From assembly GCA_035544215.1 (NCBI GenBank), contig DATKHY010000003.1, positions 186,001 through 250,000 on the forward strand: DNA of 64,000 nt, written 5' to 3'. Positions 8,387-16,236 of this stretch are shown here, one piece after another (position 1 is the first letter of the stretch; each line of letters begins with the position of its first letter). The notes below the pieces were generated by a model, which made no database searches, was not told the origin of the DNA, and saw only the letters and a list, made by a program, of their open reading frames with translations. A program made the position numbers and the translations under genes. This stretch comes from Candidatus Binatia bacterium. GTDB taxonomy: Bacteria > Vulcanimicrobiota > Vulcanimicrobiia > Vulcanimicrobiales > Vulcanimicrobiaceae.

Positions 8387-10051
8387 TTACTTTGACGGGC
8401 GCGCCCGCAGGGGGCGCGCGTTGAAGTTGGCCGGCGGCGCGGACGGCGCGTTGGGAAGCGTGACGGGCGTGATGCCCAGCGAGGCGCAGCTCATGGCCGG
8501 CGGAAACGCGTTGACGACCGAATCCTCGATCTCTGCGTTCGCGGCCGGAATCGGAGTGGCCGCTCCGGCCAGGCGCGCCGGATCGAAGCCGCTGACAAGA
8601 TCGCTAAGGGCCGCATCGGCGTCGCGCGGACCGCGCGGCAGATAGGCCTTTTCCTCCGGCAGCGACGCGAGCGGCGGCACGTCAAAGAGCGTTTCGGCGA
8701 ATTTGAGGATCGACGTCTGGTCGCCCGCGTCGTGCACCACGGCTCCGTCGCGCACAAAAGGCGAGATGAGGATCAGTGGCAAACGCGGGCCGTCGCCGCA
8801 GGGCCGCTGGTCGGCGCACTGCCCGAACTGCGGCGGCGGGACGTGATCGTAGTAGCCGCCAGGATCGTCCCATGTGATGATGATCGCGGAGTCGTTCCAG
8901 TATGGGCTGCGCGCGATCGCGTTGACGAACGTGGCCACGAAGGCCTCGCCGACCTGCGCGTCGCTGTCGCCCGCGCCGGGATGGTCGTCGTCGCCGCGAT
9001 AGTTGGCCTGCACGTAGGGGTCCGTATTCGCCGGCTTCCAGCCGAACCGGTTCTGCGAGCCACCCTTGATGTAGAAGATGCCACGGTCGGGGAGCGTGGC
9101 GCTTTGGAGCGCCTGGAGCATGGCGTGAACCTCGTGCTCGTTTTTCCAAAAGACGTCGTTCTGCCGCAGATATCCGAAGTATTGCGGCGCGTTGTGATGC
9201 GTCTCGTAGCCGGGCAGCGCCTGAGTGGGCGAAATGTACCCCTCCTGATACCAGCCCCAGGGGATCGGCGCGCGTCCGCTGGTCACGACCGCCCCGAGAT
9301 CTTTGGCGACGCCCTGCGTCTCGTTCGTCGCCTGGGTGGCGTCGACGCCGGCCAACGCCAGCATGAGGGTCGCGTAGCGCTGCGATATCTGAAGCTGTTT
9401 GTCGCTCTCGGAGTACGGGCCGTAGGCGGGATCCAGATCGTTGGTGACCGGCACGCCCGGCCCCGCTTCGTTCGCGGCGGTCGCGCTTTGCGGATCCCGC
9501 GCCCATTGCGTCTCGCCTGCTTGACCCGCGATCAACTCGATCGCCGACGGCGTCGACGGGGCTATGATTGCGCTGAAGATCCGGTCATAGAGCGCGAACG
9601 ACCGCGCGTACTTCCAGAGGTAGGGAATCGTGTCGCAGTCGTAGTGCGCCATAGTGAGTAGGCCGACGTCGCGGGCGCCGGCCGGACCGAACCTGCGCTG
9701 CGAGACGCCCTCTTGGGCCGACACGAACGCATCCATCTTTCCGCCGTTCATCTTCGAGTAGACCATCGCGCGCGACTGGGACGGGGACTCGGTGTCCGGA
9801 TCGGTGATCCGAAACGGCGTCACCCAGTTCTTTCCGATCGGATCGTATTGGCGGAAACCGTGGGCCTGCGCCTGGGTCGATGCGAGGTTGTCGCTTCCGG
9901 GAAAGGTCCCGAAGTAGTTATCGAATGAGTGGTTCTCCTGATAGATGATGAAGACGTGTTTGACGCGGGCGCGTAGCGCCACGAGCACGTCCTCCTGACC
10001 GGCGGCTACGGTTGAAGGCGCGAGCGTCAGCGCCGCGAGTAGAAGCAGCAT
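8387..10051 (-). CDS. Phospholipase C / acid phosphatase family phosphoesterase
   Basis: Exported phosphoesterase of the PF04185 family (bacterial non-specific phospholipase C and AcpA-type acid phosphatases), 554 residues from the chosen start. A signal peptide (MLLLLAALTLAPSTVAA) is followed at once by the family's N-terminal motif ENHSFDNYFG. Later come TWDDPGGYYDHVPPP and PLILISPFVR...HDAGDQTSILKFAE, which hold the metal-binding Asp/His residues. An in-frame ATG at 10129 would add 26 residues without signal-like character, so the ATG at 10051 is preferred. It heads the operon with the propeller, regulator and kinase and is divergent from a TonB receptor. That context suggests hydrolysis of organic phosphate esters outside the cytoplasm; the actual substrate is not known. 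Confidence 0.88.
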   Translation of the reverse strand: MLLLLAALTLAPSTVAAGQEDVLVALRARVKHVFIIYQENHSFDNYFGTFPGSDNLASTQAQAHGFRQYDPIGKNWVTPFRITDPDTESPSQSRAMVYSKMNGGKMDAFVSAQEGVSQRRFGPAGARDVGLLTMAHYDCDTIPYLWKYARSFALYDRIFSAIIAPSTPSAIELIAGQAGETQWARDPQSATAANEAGPGVPVTNDLDPAYGPYSESDKQLQISQRYATLMLALAGVDATQATNETQGVAKDLGAVVTSGRAPIPWGWYQEGYISPTQALPGYETHHNAPQYFGYLRQNDVFWKNEHEVHAMLQALQSATLPDRGIFYIKGGSQNRFGWKPANTDPYVQANYRGDDDHPGAGDSDAQVGEAFVATFVNAIARSPYWNDSAIIITWDDPGGYYDHVPPPQFGQCADQRPCGDGPRLPLILISPFVRDGAVVHDAGDQTSILKFAETLFDVPPLASLPEEKAYLPRGPRDADAALSDLVSGFDPARLAGAATPIPAANAEIEDSVVNAFPPAMSCASLGITPVTLPNAPSAPPANFNARPLRARPSK

Positions 10052-10158
10052 CCGTTCATCGTAGGGCGCCGATATGAACCCAAGATGAAGCGCGTTCTTA
10101 TGGGTTTCTTTAAGGGCGGCATAACGCATTCATAAGATTCGTGCGGCATTGTCGAAAC

Positions 10159-12951
10159 ATGCGCTCCGCACGGTTTCTGCTTGTGCTTCTGTTCCTGCAA
10201 TTGGCGGCGGCGCCGGTCGTGGCCGCCGCCGGAATAACGATATCGGGGAGAATTCTCGAGACGCAGGGTGGCCTTCCCGTCCCCAACGCCCAGGTCGAGC
10301 TCGACCGCAGCGGCCAGCGAGTCGCCCTCACGACGACCGATGCCGACGGCACGTTCCGCATCGGCGGCATCCCCGCGGGGACGTACGTGGTCCTGATCCG
10401 CGCGAACGGCTACGAGTCCACGCGGCTCGCGCCCGATCTGCTCGTGACCAGCGAGGCCGCGAGCGTCTCCTTTCAGATGGCGATCAGCCGCCAGCGCCAG
10501 GGCCTCAAACAGATCGGCTACGTCTTGGCCGGCGGCCGGACCGCGCTGCAGACCACCACGACGATCAACACGCACATCGACACCTCGCTGTTGCAAAGCG
10601 AGAATTTCCAGCGCCTGGGTGACGTACTGACGACGGTTCCCGGCGTCATCACGTCGACGAGCTCGTCGGTCGGCGACGATATGACGCTGTCGATCCGCGG
10701 CTACGATCCGACGGAGACCGCTACGCTGCTGGACGGACACCCCATCGGCCCGATCGGCGCGTTCGGTAACGGCTACAACTACAACGTCTCGCCGTTCTGG
10801 GGGCTGAGCGGGGCGGACGTCGTGTTCGGCTCGGGCGCGACCGGGTTGTTCGGCGCGACGACGATTGCGGGCGCGGTGAACTTCCTAACGATCAATCCCA
10901 CGCAGGGCAATCACTTCTCCGTTACGCAGGGCGTCGGGAGCGACAACAAGGCGATGACCGGGCTGCTCGGCACCGGAACGATCGGCAAGCTCGGCTACGC
11001 CATCGCGTGGGGCTCGCAGGGCACGACCGGCAACTTCCCGGGTGGGTACATTCAGCAGACCGCGCTCTTGCAGACCAGCGTCGTCAACCCCGGCATCGGG
11101 GCGCCCTACCGCCCATCGGCCAACGCGAGCCCGCCGCCCCCCGACCTGACCCACGCCAACGCCTACAACCAGGTCAACTACTATCCGGTGAGCGGCGGTT
11201 ACGTGCAGCGGAACTTCGTGGGCAAGCTCGTCTACAGCTTCTCGCCGAAGACGACGCTGCAGTTCACGGCGTATTCGGCCAACGACTGGTCGAACTCGAC
11301 CGGCGAGGGCGACAACGACTACGAGACTTACCCCTACGTGCTCTACGGTGCCGAGCAGACGCTCGCGGCGATCAAGGCGAGCGGCGGGCGCAACACGATC
11401 CTCGTCAACGGAGCGCCGCGCACGTGTCACGACAGCATCGCGGTACTCGTGGACAGCCGGGCCGGCTACACGTGCATGACGCCGGCGCAGTACGCCGTCA
11501 ACTTCTACGGGCCGTTCGGCGGCAGCATCGACCGCTGGCGCACTCTCGGCAACCAAGACTACGACGCGCGTGCCACGCAGCAGCTCGGGGCCGGAACGAT
11601 CACGCTCGAGGGGTTCGTCGACGCATACAACTACAACGCGCAGAAGGGGCCGGGCGCGCCGATCGGTCCGTACGGACCGGGCCCCGACTTCCTCAATCTC
11701 TATAGCAATCGCGGATACTTGCTGAGCGACGACTTCGCGATGTCCAAGAACGACTTCGGTTTCGGCTACAGCTGGCTGCACCAGTCGAACACCAACGGGC
11801 AGTTCCCATACTCGCTCCCCAACGGCGTGACGTACAACACCTTCGGGAACAACCCCCCGCTCTATCTCGCGACGGCGAGCTACTTCGTGCGCGACGCGTG
11901 GACGCCGAGCGACAAGTTCTCCGCGTTTGGGAGCATCTGGCTCCAGCGCTCGCTGGACACGCGCTCGACGCACTTCGATCCGCGCCTCTCCCTCATCTTC
12001 CGGCCGGATCCGAGGGACGTCATCCGGCTCACCGGCGGCCGCTCGTTTAGCGAGCCGGATCCGGCGCTGATCGCGTTCGCGCCGCCGGTCTATGGCGCGC
12101 CGTCGAGCATCAACTGCCCGGCGACGACGAGCGGGACCGGTGCGCTCGTGGCCATCGCCTCCGTAGCCAACCCGCAGCTCCAGCCGGAGACGGCCGAGGA
12201 CCTCGAGCTTGCGTACGGGCATCGCTTCAACGCTACGACCAACATCCAGGCCGACGTCTATCAGTCGCTCGAGAGCCAGGCGCTGCTGAACGGCAACGTC
12301 TCGATCGTCGGCTTCCCGGGCATCACGGTGCCGCAGAACTACATCGACAAGGCGCTGCAGCGGCTAAGCTCCTGCCCCGGCCTCAACCCGACGGAGAGGA
12401 ATCTGGCGTTCACGACGACCTACAATGCGTCGTCGGCGCGCTATCGCGGCATCGTGCTCTCGAGCAACATCGGAATCACGCGCAACATAGGCATCAACGC
12501 GTCGTTCGACGTGCAATCCGCTTCTTACATCGGGATTCCGCAAGACATACTGCTCGCCAACACCGAGCTGATCGACGGCGGGCAGATCGCACGCATCCCA
12601 CTGCGGCAAGGGACGGCGGGCATCTACTATCAGGACAACCGCGAAGGCATCGGAGCGCGCCTGGACGCGACGTACATCGGCGCGAACAACTCGTGGAACC
12701 GCAACCCGTTCTGGTTCGCGAATGCCAGCATCTCGAAGTCGAGCGGCCCGGTGACCGTCAACCTGGGCGTTTACAACCTCTTCAACAGTGTCGCCCAGCA
12801 GTTCGGGTACATCGGCTACGGCGTATATGTACCGCAGAACTTCTATGGCCTCGCCGCGCAGGGCGGGGCGGTCAGCGGACTGCAGCAGAGCAGCGAAGAG
12901 TACGGTCTTCCGTTTCGTCAGTACTGGCTCACGGTAAAGGTTGGAATTTGA
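10159..12951 (+). CDS. TonB-dependent receptor with carboxypeptidase-regulatory-like domain
   Basis: Outer-membrane active-transport receptor of 930 residues. The signal peptide (residues 1-24, ending APVVAAA) is followed by a CarboxypepD_reg-like beta-sandwich (about 26-105), the plug domain (about 130-250, with RGYDPTETATLLDG and GATTIAGAVNFLT) and a beta-barrel with frequent aromatic strands to the C terminus. The ATG at 10159 is used because the signal peptide starts there; a GTG at 10141 adds six residues. Divergent from the phospholipase-like operon across about 107 bases, it may import a product released by that enzyme. A small acidic-protein gene follows after two bases. Ligand unknown. 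Confidence 0.9.
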   Translation: MRSARFLLVLLFLQLAAAPVVAAAGITISGRILETQGGLPVPNAQVELDRSGQRVALTTTDADGTFRIGGIPAGTYVVLIRANGYESTRLAPDLLVTSEAASVSFQMAISRQRQGLKQIGYVLAGGRTALQTTTTINTHIDTSLLQSENFQRLGDVLTTVPGVITSTSSSVGDDMTLSIRGYDPTETATLLDGHPIGPIGAFGNGYNYNVSPFWGLSGADVVFGSGATGLFGATTIAGAVNFLTINPTQGNHFSVTQGVGSDNKAMTGLLGTGTIGKLGYAIAWGSQGTTGNFPGGYIQQTALLQTSVVNPGIGAPYRPSANASPPPPDLTHANAYNQVNYYPVSGGYVQRNFVGKLVYSFSPKTTLQFTAYSANDWSNSTGEGDNDYETYPYVLYGAEQTLAAIKASGGRNTILVNGAPRTCHDSIAVLVDSRAGYTCMTPAQYAVNFYGPFGGSIDRWRTLGNQDYDARATQQLGAGTITLEGFVDAYNYNAQKGPGAPIGPYGPGPDFLNLYSNRGYLLSDDFAMSKNDFGFGYSWLHQSNTNGQFPYSLPNGVTYNTFGNNPPLYLATASYFVRDAWTPSDKFSAFGSIWLQRSLDTRSTHFDPRLSLIFRPDPRDVIRLTGGRSFSEPDPALIAFAPPVYGAPSSINCPATTSGTGALVAIASVANPQLQPETAEDLELAYGHRFNATTNIQADVYQSLESQALLNGNVSIVGFPGITVPQNYIDKALQRLSSCPGLNPTERNLAFTTTYNASSARYRGIVLSSNIGITRNIGINASFDVQSASYIGIPQDILLANTELIDGGQIARIPLRQGTAGIYYQDNREGIGARLDATYIGANNSWNRNPFWFANASISKSSGPVTVNLGVYNLFNSVAQQFGYIGYGVYVPQNFYGLAAQGGAVSGLQQSSEEYGLPFRQYWLTVKVGI

Positions 12952-12953
12952 CG

Positions 12954-13181
12954 ATGAGCAACGCCGAGATCGCGATGAACCTCACGATAGCCGCCGTCGA
13001 TCGCTGGCTCGAGAACTCTTCGGCGAGCAGCGGACAAGAGGTCGGCCGCGAGATCGCGGCGATGTACCGCGAGATCTATTGCGTCCTCGAACAAATCTCT
13101 CCGGATGACGACGAGGACGACGAGGACGACGACGAGGACGAACCCGCCATCCGGCCGCCTCTGGCCATGGCGGCGGTTTAA
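12954..13181 (+). CDS. Small acidic protein of unknown function
   Basis: A 75-residue protein beginning two bases after the TonB receptor stop, so it is probably translated from the same message. The N-terminal 45 residues look helical (IAMNLTIAAVDRWLEN, then EIAAMYREIYCVLEQI). They are followed by an almost pure Asp/Glu run (residues 51-63) encoded by a near-perfect GAC/GAG tandem tract at about 13106-13140, and a short Pro/Ala tail. No signal peptide and no recognisable family. The acid run could bind divalent metal or be unstructured. A strong terminator follows at 13204, consistent with this being the last gene of the receptor unit. Confidence 0.6.
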   Translation: MSNAEIAMNLTIAAVDRWLENSSASSGQEVGREIAAMYREIYCVLEQISPDDDEDDEDDDEDEPAIRPPLAMAAV

Positions 13182-13203
13182 CCCTTACGTACGCAAGAAA
13201 CCG

Positions 13204-13236
13204 CGAGGCCTGCAAAACGCAGGCCTCGTTGTCTTG
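13204..13236 (+). terminator. Rho-independent terminator after the TonB receptor unit
   Basis: A perfect 10-base-pair stem (CGAGGCCTGC at 13204-13213 pairing with 13219-13228), loop AAAAC, then a T-rich tract (TTGTCTT). It lies 22 bases past the small acidic-protein stop and just before the start of the next gene. Confidence 0.8.
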
Positions 13237-13258
13237 GAAAAGAACTTGGGGCTGCACT

Positions 13259-13900
13259 GTGCGTGACGTAACCGAAACCTTGCGGCTGCCCTCGCCGGCG
13301 CCGCGCCCCCAAGCGATCGCCTTCGATGGCGAGAAGCTCTGGATGGGATCGATCGAGACGAACCGGCTCTATGCGATCGATCCGCGGCAATGGACGGTGA
13401 TCGAAGAGGACAAAGTCCCCGGGAAGCCGTGGGGCATGACGGTCGTCGGCGACGAGCTGCGCGTCATCTGCGGGGAGGGCGACGACGACGATCGCGTCGT
13501 GCGCCGGTTCGTTCCGGGACATGGGTTCAAGACGCAGGACTCCTTCCGCTGCCCCGACGGCACGGGCTCGCAGCTGAGCTACGACGGCACATGGCTATAT
13601 GTAAGCCAATGGTACAACCGGCGCATCCTCGGCCTCGACGATCGCGGCAACATCGTCCGCGAGATCGGCCTCCCGCATCAGGTGTGCGGGCAATGCTACG
13701 CGGACGGAGCGTTCTATCTGGTGTCGACCGACGACGAGGAGAGCGGGGAGTATTTCCTCACCAGAGTGTCGGCCGACGACGAGAATCGCAGCGAAGACTT
13801 GGCGCGCATTCCCTTTGCGGCGCGCGCGCTCGCCTACGACGGCGCGCGCTTCTGGACCAACCACCGCGAGGCGAATCAGATCGTCGCATTTGAGCGCTGA
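13259..13900 (+). CDS. Beta-propeller-like protein (NHL/SMP-30 type)
   Basis: A 213-residue soluble protein with blade-like repeats: AIAFDGEKLWMGSIETNRLYAI, then QLSYDGTWLYVSQWYNRRIL, CYADGAFYLVSTDDEES and ALAYDGARFWTNHREANQIV. This pattern resembles streptogramin-lyase/SMP-30-like propellers, but with only about four blades the fold may be incomplete or oligomeric. No signal peptide. GTG at 13259 is the most likely start; a TTG at 13229 would place the start inside the terminator hairpin tail. The 3' end overlaps the possible TTG start of the CFA synthase gene, which suggests coupling. No specific enzymatic residues recognised; function unknown. Confidence 0.7.
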   Translation: MRDVTETLRLPSPAPRPQAIAFDGEKLWMGSIETNRLYAIDPRQWTVIEEDKVPGKPWGMTVVGDELRVICGEGDDDDRVVRRFVPGHGFKTQDSFRCPDGTGSQLSYDGTWLYVSQWYNRRILGLDDRGNIVREIGLPHQVCGQCYADGAFYLVSTDDEESGEYFLTRVSADDENRSEDLARIPFAARALAYDGARFWTNHREANQIVAFER

Positions 13901-15239
13901 GCGCTTCGCCTCGAGCGATCCCCACGCGCGGATCGCCATCGCCGTGCTGCGCGCCATCTTCGGCGACACCTACGCGCGCGAGTTCAGCATCGAGCTGTGG
14001 GAAGGGACGCGCGTCCCCGCCGCAAACGCTGAGCGCTTCGTGCTCCGAGTCAACGCGCCGGGAGCGCTACGCGCGGCGTTCGCGCTGCCCGTGGATCTCT
14101 CCACCGCGCGAGCCTTCGGCGCGGGACTGCTCGACATAGAAGGCGACCTCGAGGCGGCGGTCGACGCGTTCTACCGCGCGGGTGCACCGCGCGGCCGGCG
14201 TCTCTTCAAACTGTTGAAGCTGCTGTCGCGTCTGCCCAAGATCGCTCCGGCCGGCATGCGCGAGGCGCGTTTGCACGGCCGGGTTCACTCGCGTGCCCGG
14301 GACCGTGCCGCGATCGGCTTTCACTACGATCAGCCGATCGAGTTCTACCGCAGCTTTCTCGATCGCGACATGGTGTATTCGTGCGCGTACTGGGAGGGGG
14401 ATGCGGAGTCGCTGGACGACGCACAGTCGGCCAAGCTCGACTACACCTTGCGCAAGCTGCGGCTTCGCCCAGGCGAGCGGCTCTTGGACATCGGGTGCGG
14501 GTGGGGTGCGCTGGTCGTGCGCGCAGCCGAGCGTTTCGGAGCGCGCGCGCTCGGGATTACGCTGAGCGCCCCACAGTGCGACGAGGCCCGCCGGCGCATC
14601 GCTGCCGCCGGCCTCGCGGATCGAGCGCGCGTGGAGCTGCGCGACTACCGCGAATTGGCGGGCGAGCGGTTCGACAAAATCGTGAGCGTCGGCATGTTCG
14701 AGCACGTCGGCCGCGCACGCTTCGCGGGGTACTTTCGCGCCGCCTACGAAAGCCTGAACGAGGGCGGCCTCTTTCTCAACCACGCGATCGCGGATCGGAG
14801 TGGACGGCGAGGCGGCGGTCGCGTGACCACGTTTGTCAAACATTTCATCTTTCCCGACGGCGAGCTGGTTCCGATCTCGGATACGCTCGCGTTCGCCGAG
14901 CGCGTCGGATTCGAGGTGCGCGACGTCGAGAGCCTGCGCGAGCATTACGTGAGGACTCTCCGCGCGTGGGTGGCCAACCTGGAACGCAATCGCGACGCAG
15001 CGATTGCGGCCGCCGGCGAGCAGAGCTACCGCCTGTGGCGGCTGTACATGGCGGGCAGTGCGCAGGGCTTCCGCGTCGGACGGATCGGCGTGTATCAGTC
15101 GCTGCTGGCGCGCCCGCACGCGGGCGGCCGCGTCGACCTGCCCCCAACCCGCGCCGATCTCTACGACGCCCAGAGAGAGAACGGGAGGTTGGGGTCGGCG
15201 GTCAGCGTCAAGGGATCCACGCGAACGGCTTCGCCTTGA
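13890..15239 (+). CDS. Cyclopropane-fatty-acyl-phospholipid synthase family methyltransferase
   Basis: SAM-dependent methyltransferase that modifies unsaturated acyl chains of membrane phospholipids. It shows the CFA/CmaS hallmarks: an N-terminal lipid-binding region, then IGFHYDQPIEFYRSFLD, YSCAYW, SAM-binding LLDIGCGWGALV, GITLSAPQ, and SVGMFEHVG with the conserved Glu. The TTG at 13890 gives 449 residues and overlaps the previous stop; a GTG at 13944 gives about 431. The family usually ends soon after the 'GVYQSLLARP' segment, but here about 40 further residues run antisense into tsaD (15161-15239). That tail may be a lost stop codon rather than function. Confidence 0.9.
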   Translation: MSAERFASSDPHARIAIAVLRAIFGDTYAREFSIELWEGTRVPAANAERFVLRVNAPGALRAAFALPVDLSTARAFGAGLLDIEGDLEAAVDAFYRAGAPRGRRLFKLLKLLSRLPKIAPAGMREARLHGRVHSRARDRAAIGFHYDQPIEFYRSFLDRDMVYSCAYWEGDAESLDDAQSAKLDYTLRKLRLRPGERLLDIGCGWGALVVRAAERFGARALGITLSAPQCDEARRRIAAAGLADRARVELRDYRELAGERFDKIVSVGMFEHVGRARFAGYFRAAYESLNEGGLFLNHAIADRSGRRGGGRVTTFVKHFIFPDGELVPISDTLAFAERVGFEVRDVESLREHYVRTLRAWVANLERNRDAAIAAAGEQSYRLWRLYMAGSAQGFRVGRIGVYQSLLARPHAGGRVDLPPTRADLYDAQRENGRLGSAVSVKGSTRTASP

Positions 15240-16168
15240 TGGCAAGCGGCCGCAGCGATCATCGCGGCGTTGTCGGTGCAGTACTTTGGCGGCGGGATGA
15301 ATACGGGAACGCGGCTGCGCTCGCCCCAGGATCGAAACGCGCCTTGCAACTCGGAGTTGGCGGCGACGCCGCCCGATAGAACGGCCGCGTTGTAGCGAGC
15401 GCGCCCGAACGCTGATTCGACGCGCGCCATCAACACGTCGACGACGGCCGCTTGGAAGGACGCCGCGACGTCGGATGCCGTCGCATCGCGGCCGGCATCG
15501 GATTCGAGGAAGTAGCGTACCGAAGTCTTCAGGCCCGAGAAGGAGAGATCGAGCGAGTCGGTGGCGGGCCGATGGCGCGGAAACGCGTAGGCCCGTGGGT
15601 TGCCGGCGCGTGCGAGGCGGTCGAGTTCCGGGCCTCCCGGATAGGACAGGCCCAGCAGCCGCGCAGTCTTGTCGTAGGCTTCGCCGGCGGCGTCGTCGTG
15701 CGTGCGTCCGAGTACGCGCATCGCCGTGGACGACTCGACGGCTACCAGCTGCGAATGACCGCCCGACACGAGCAGAACCAAGAACGGATATGGCGGAGTT
15801 TCCGTGCGATCCAGGAACGCGGCGAAGAGGTGGCCGTGAAGGTGATTGACGGCGTAGAGTGGCTTGCGCAGCGCGAACGCCATCGCTTTCGCCGCAGCGA
15901 CGCCGACCACGAGACTGCCGATCAGGCCCGGCCCGCGCGTCACCGCGATGCCGTCGACGTCCGCATATTCGAAGCCGGCGCGATCTAGGGCGTCCTCCAC
16001 GACCGCGGAGAGCAGCGCCACGTGCCGGCGGCTCGCGATCTCCGGAACGATCCCACCGTACTTCGCGTGGAACGCGTCCTGGTTCGTCGCGACGCTCGAC
16101 AGCACGTTGCGCCCGTCGCGCACTACCGCCGCCGCGGTGTCGTCGCACGACGTTTCGATTCCGAGCAT
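15161..16168 (-). CDS. tsaD: tRNA N6-adenosine threonylcarbamoyltransferase TsaD
   Basis: Transfers the threonylcarbamoyl group to A37 of ANN-decoding tRNAs, together with TsaB and TsaE, in the cytoplasm. The 335 residues match the family length. N-terminal LGIETSCDDTAAAVV is the ASKHA phosphate-binding motif, NHLHGHLFAAF supplies the metal-binding histidines, LLVSGGHSQL and the late SGGVAANSELQ and DNAAMIA motifs are family signatures. The ATG at 16168 begins directly at the conserved MLGIETSCDD; upstream GTG/ATG options add up to 19 residues of unlikely sequence. Convergent with CFA synthase (79-base overlap) and divergent from the glycosidase-like gene. No tsaB or tsaE nearby. Confidence 0.95.
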   Translation of the reverse strand: MLGIETSCDDTAAAVVRDGRNVLSSVATNQDAFHAKYGGIVPEIASRRHVALLSAVVEDALDRAGFEYADVDGIAVTRGPGLIGSLVVGVAAAKAMAFALRKPLYAVNHLHGHLFAAFLDRTETPPYPFLVLLVSGGHSQLVAVESSTAMRVLGRTHDDAAGEAYDKTARLLGLSYPGGPELDRLARAGNPRAYAFPRHRPATDSLDLSFSGLKTSVRYFLESDAGRDATASDVAASFQAAVVDVLMARVESAFGRARYNAAVLSGGVAANSELQGAFRSWGERSRVPVFIPPPKYCTDNAAMIAAAACHQGEAVRVDPLTLTADPNLPFSLWAS

Positions 16169-16236
16169 CAACACGTCGCGCGTTGACTTGGCCTCGCAGA
16201 AGGAGCGCGCCTTTAAAGCAAGCAAACGATGCCGGC

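Noticed and set aside
14067-16148. 693-codon minus-strand frame spanning CFA synthase and tsaD
   Set aside because: Compositionally a shadow; it crosses tsaD in the same direction but a different frame, and CFA synthase in antisense.
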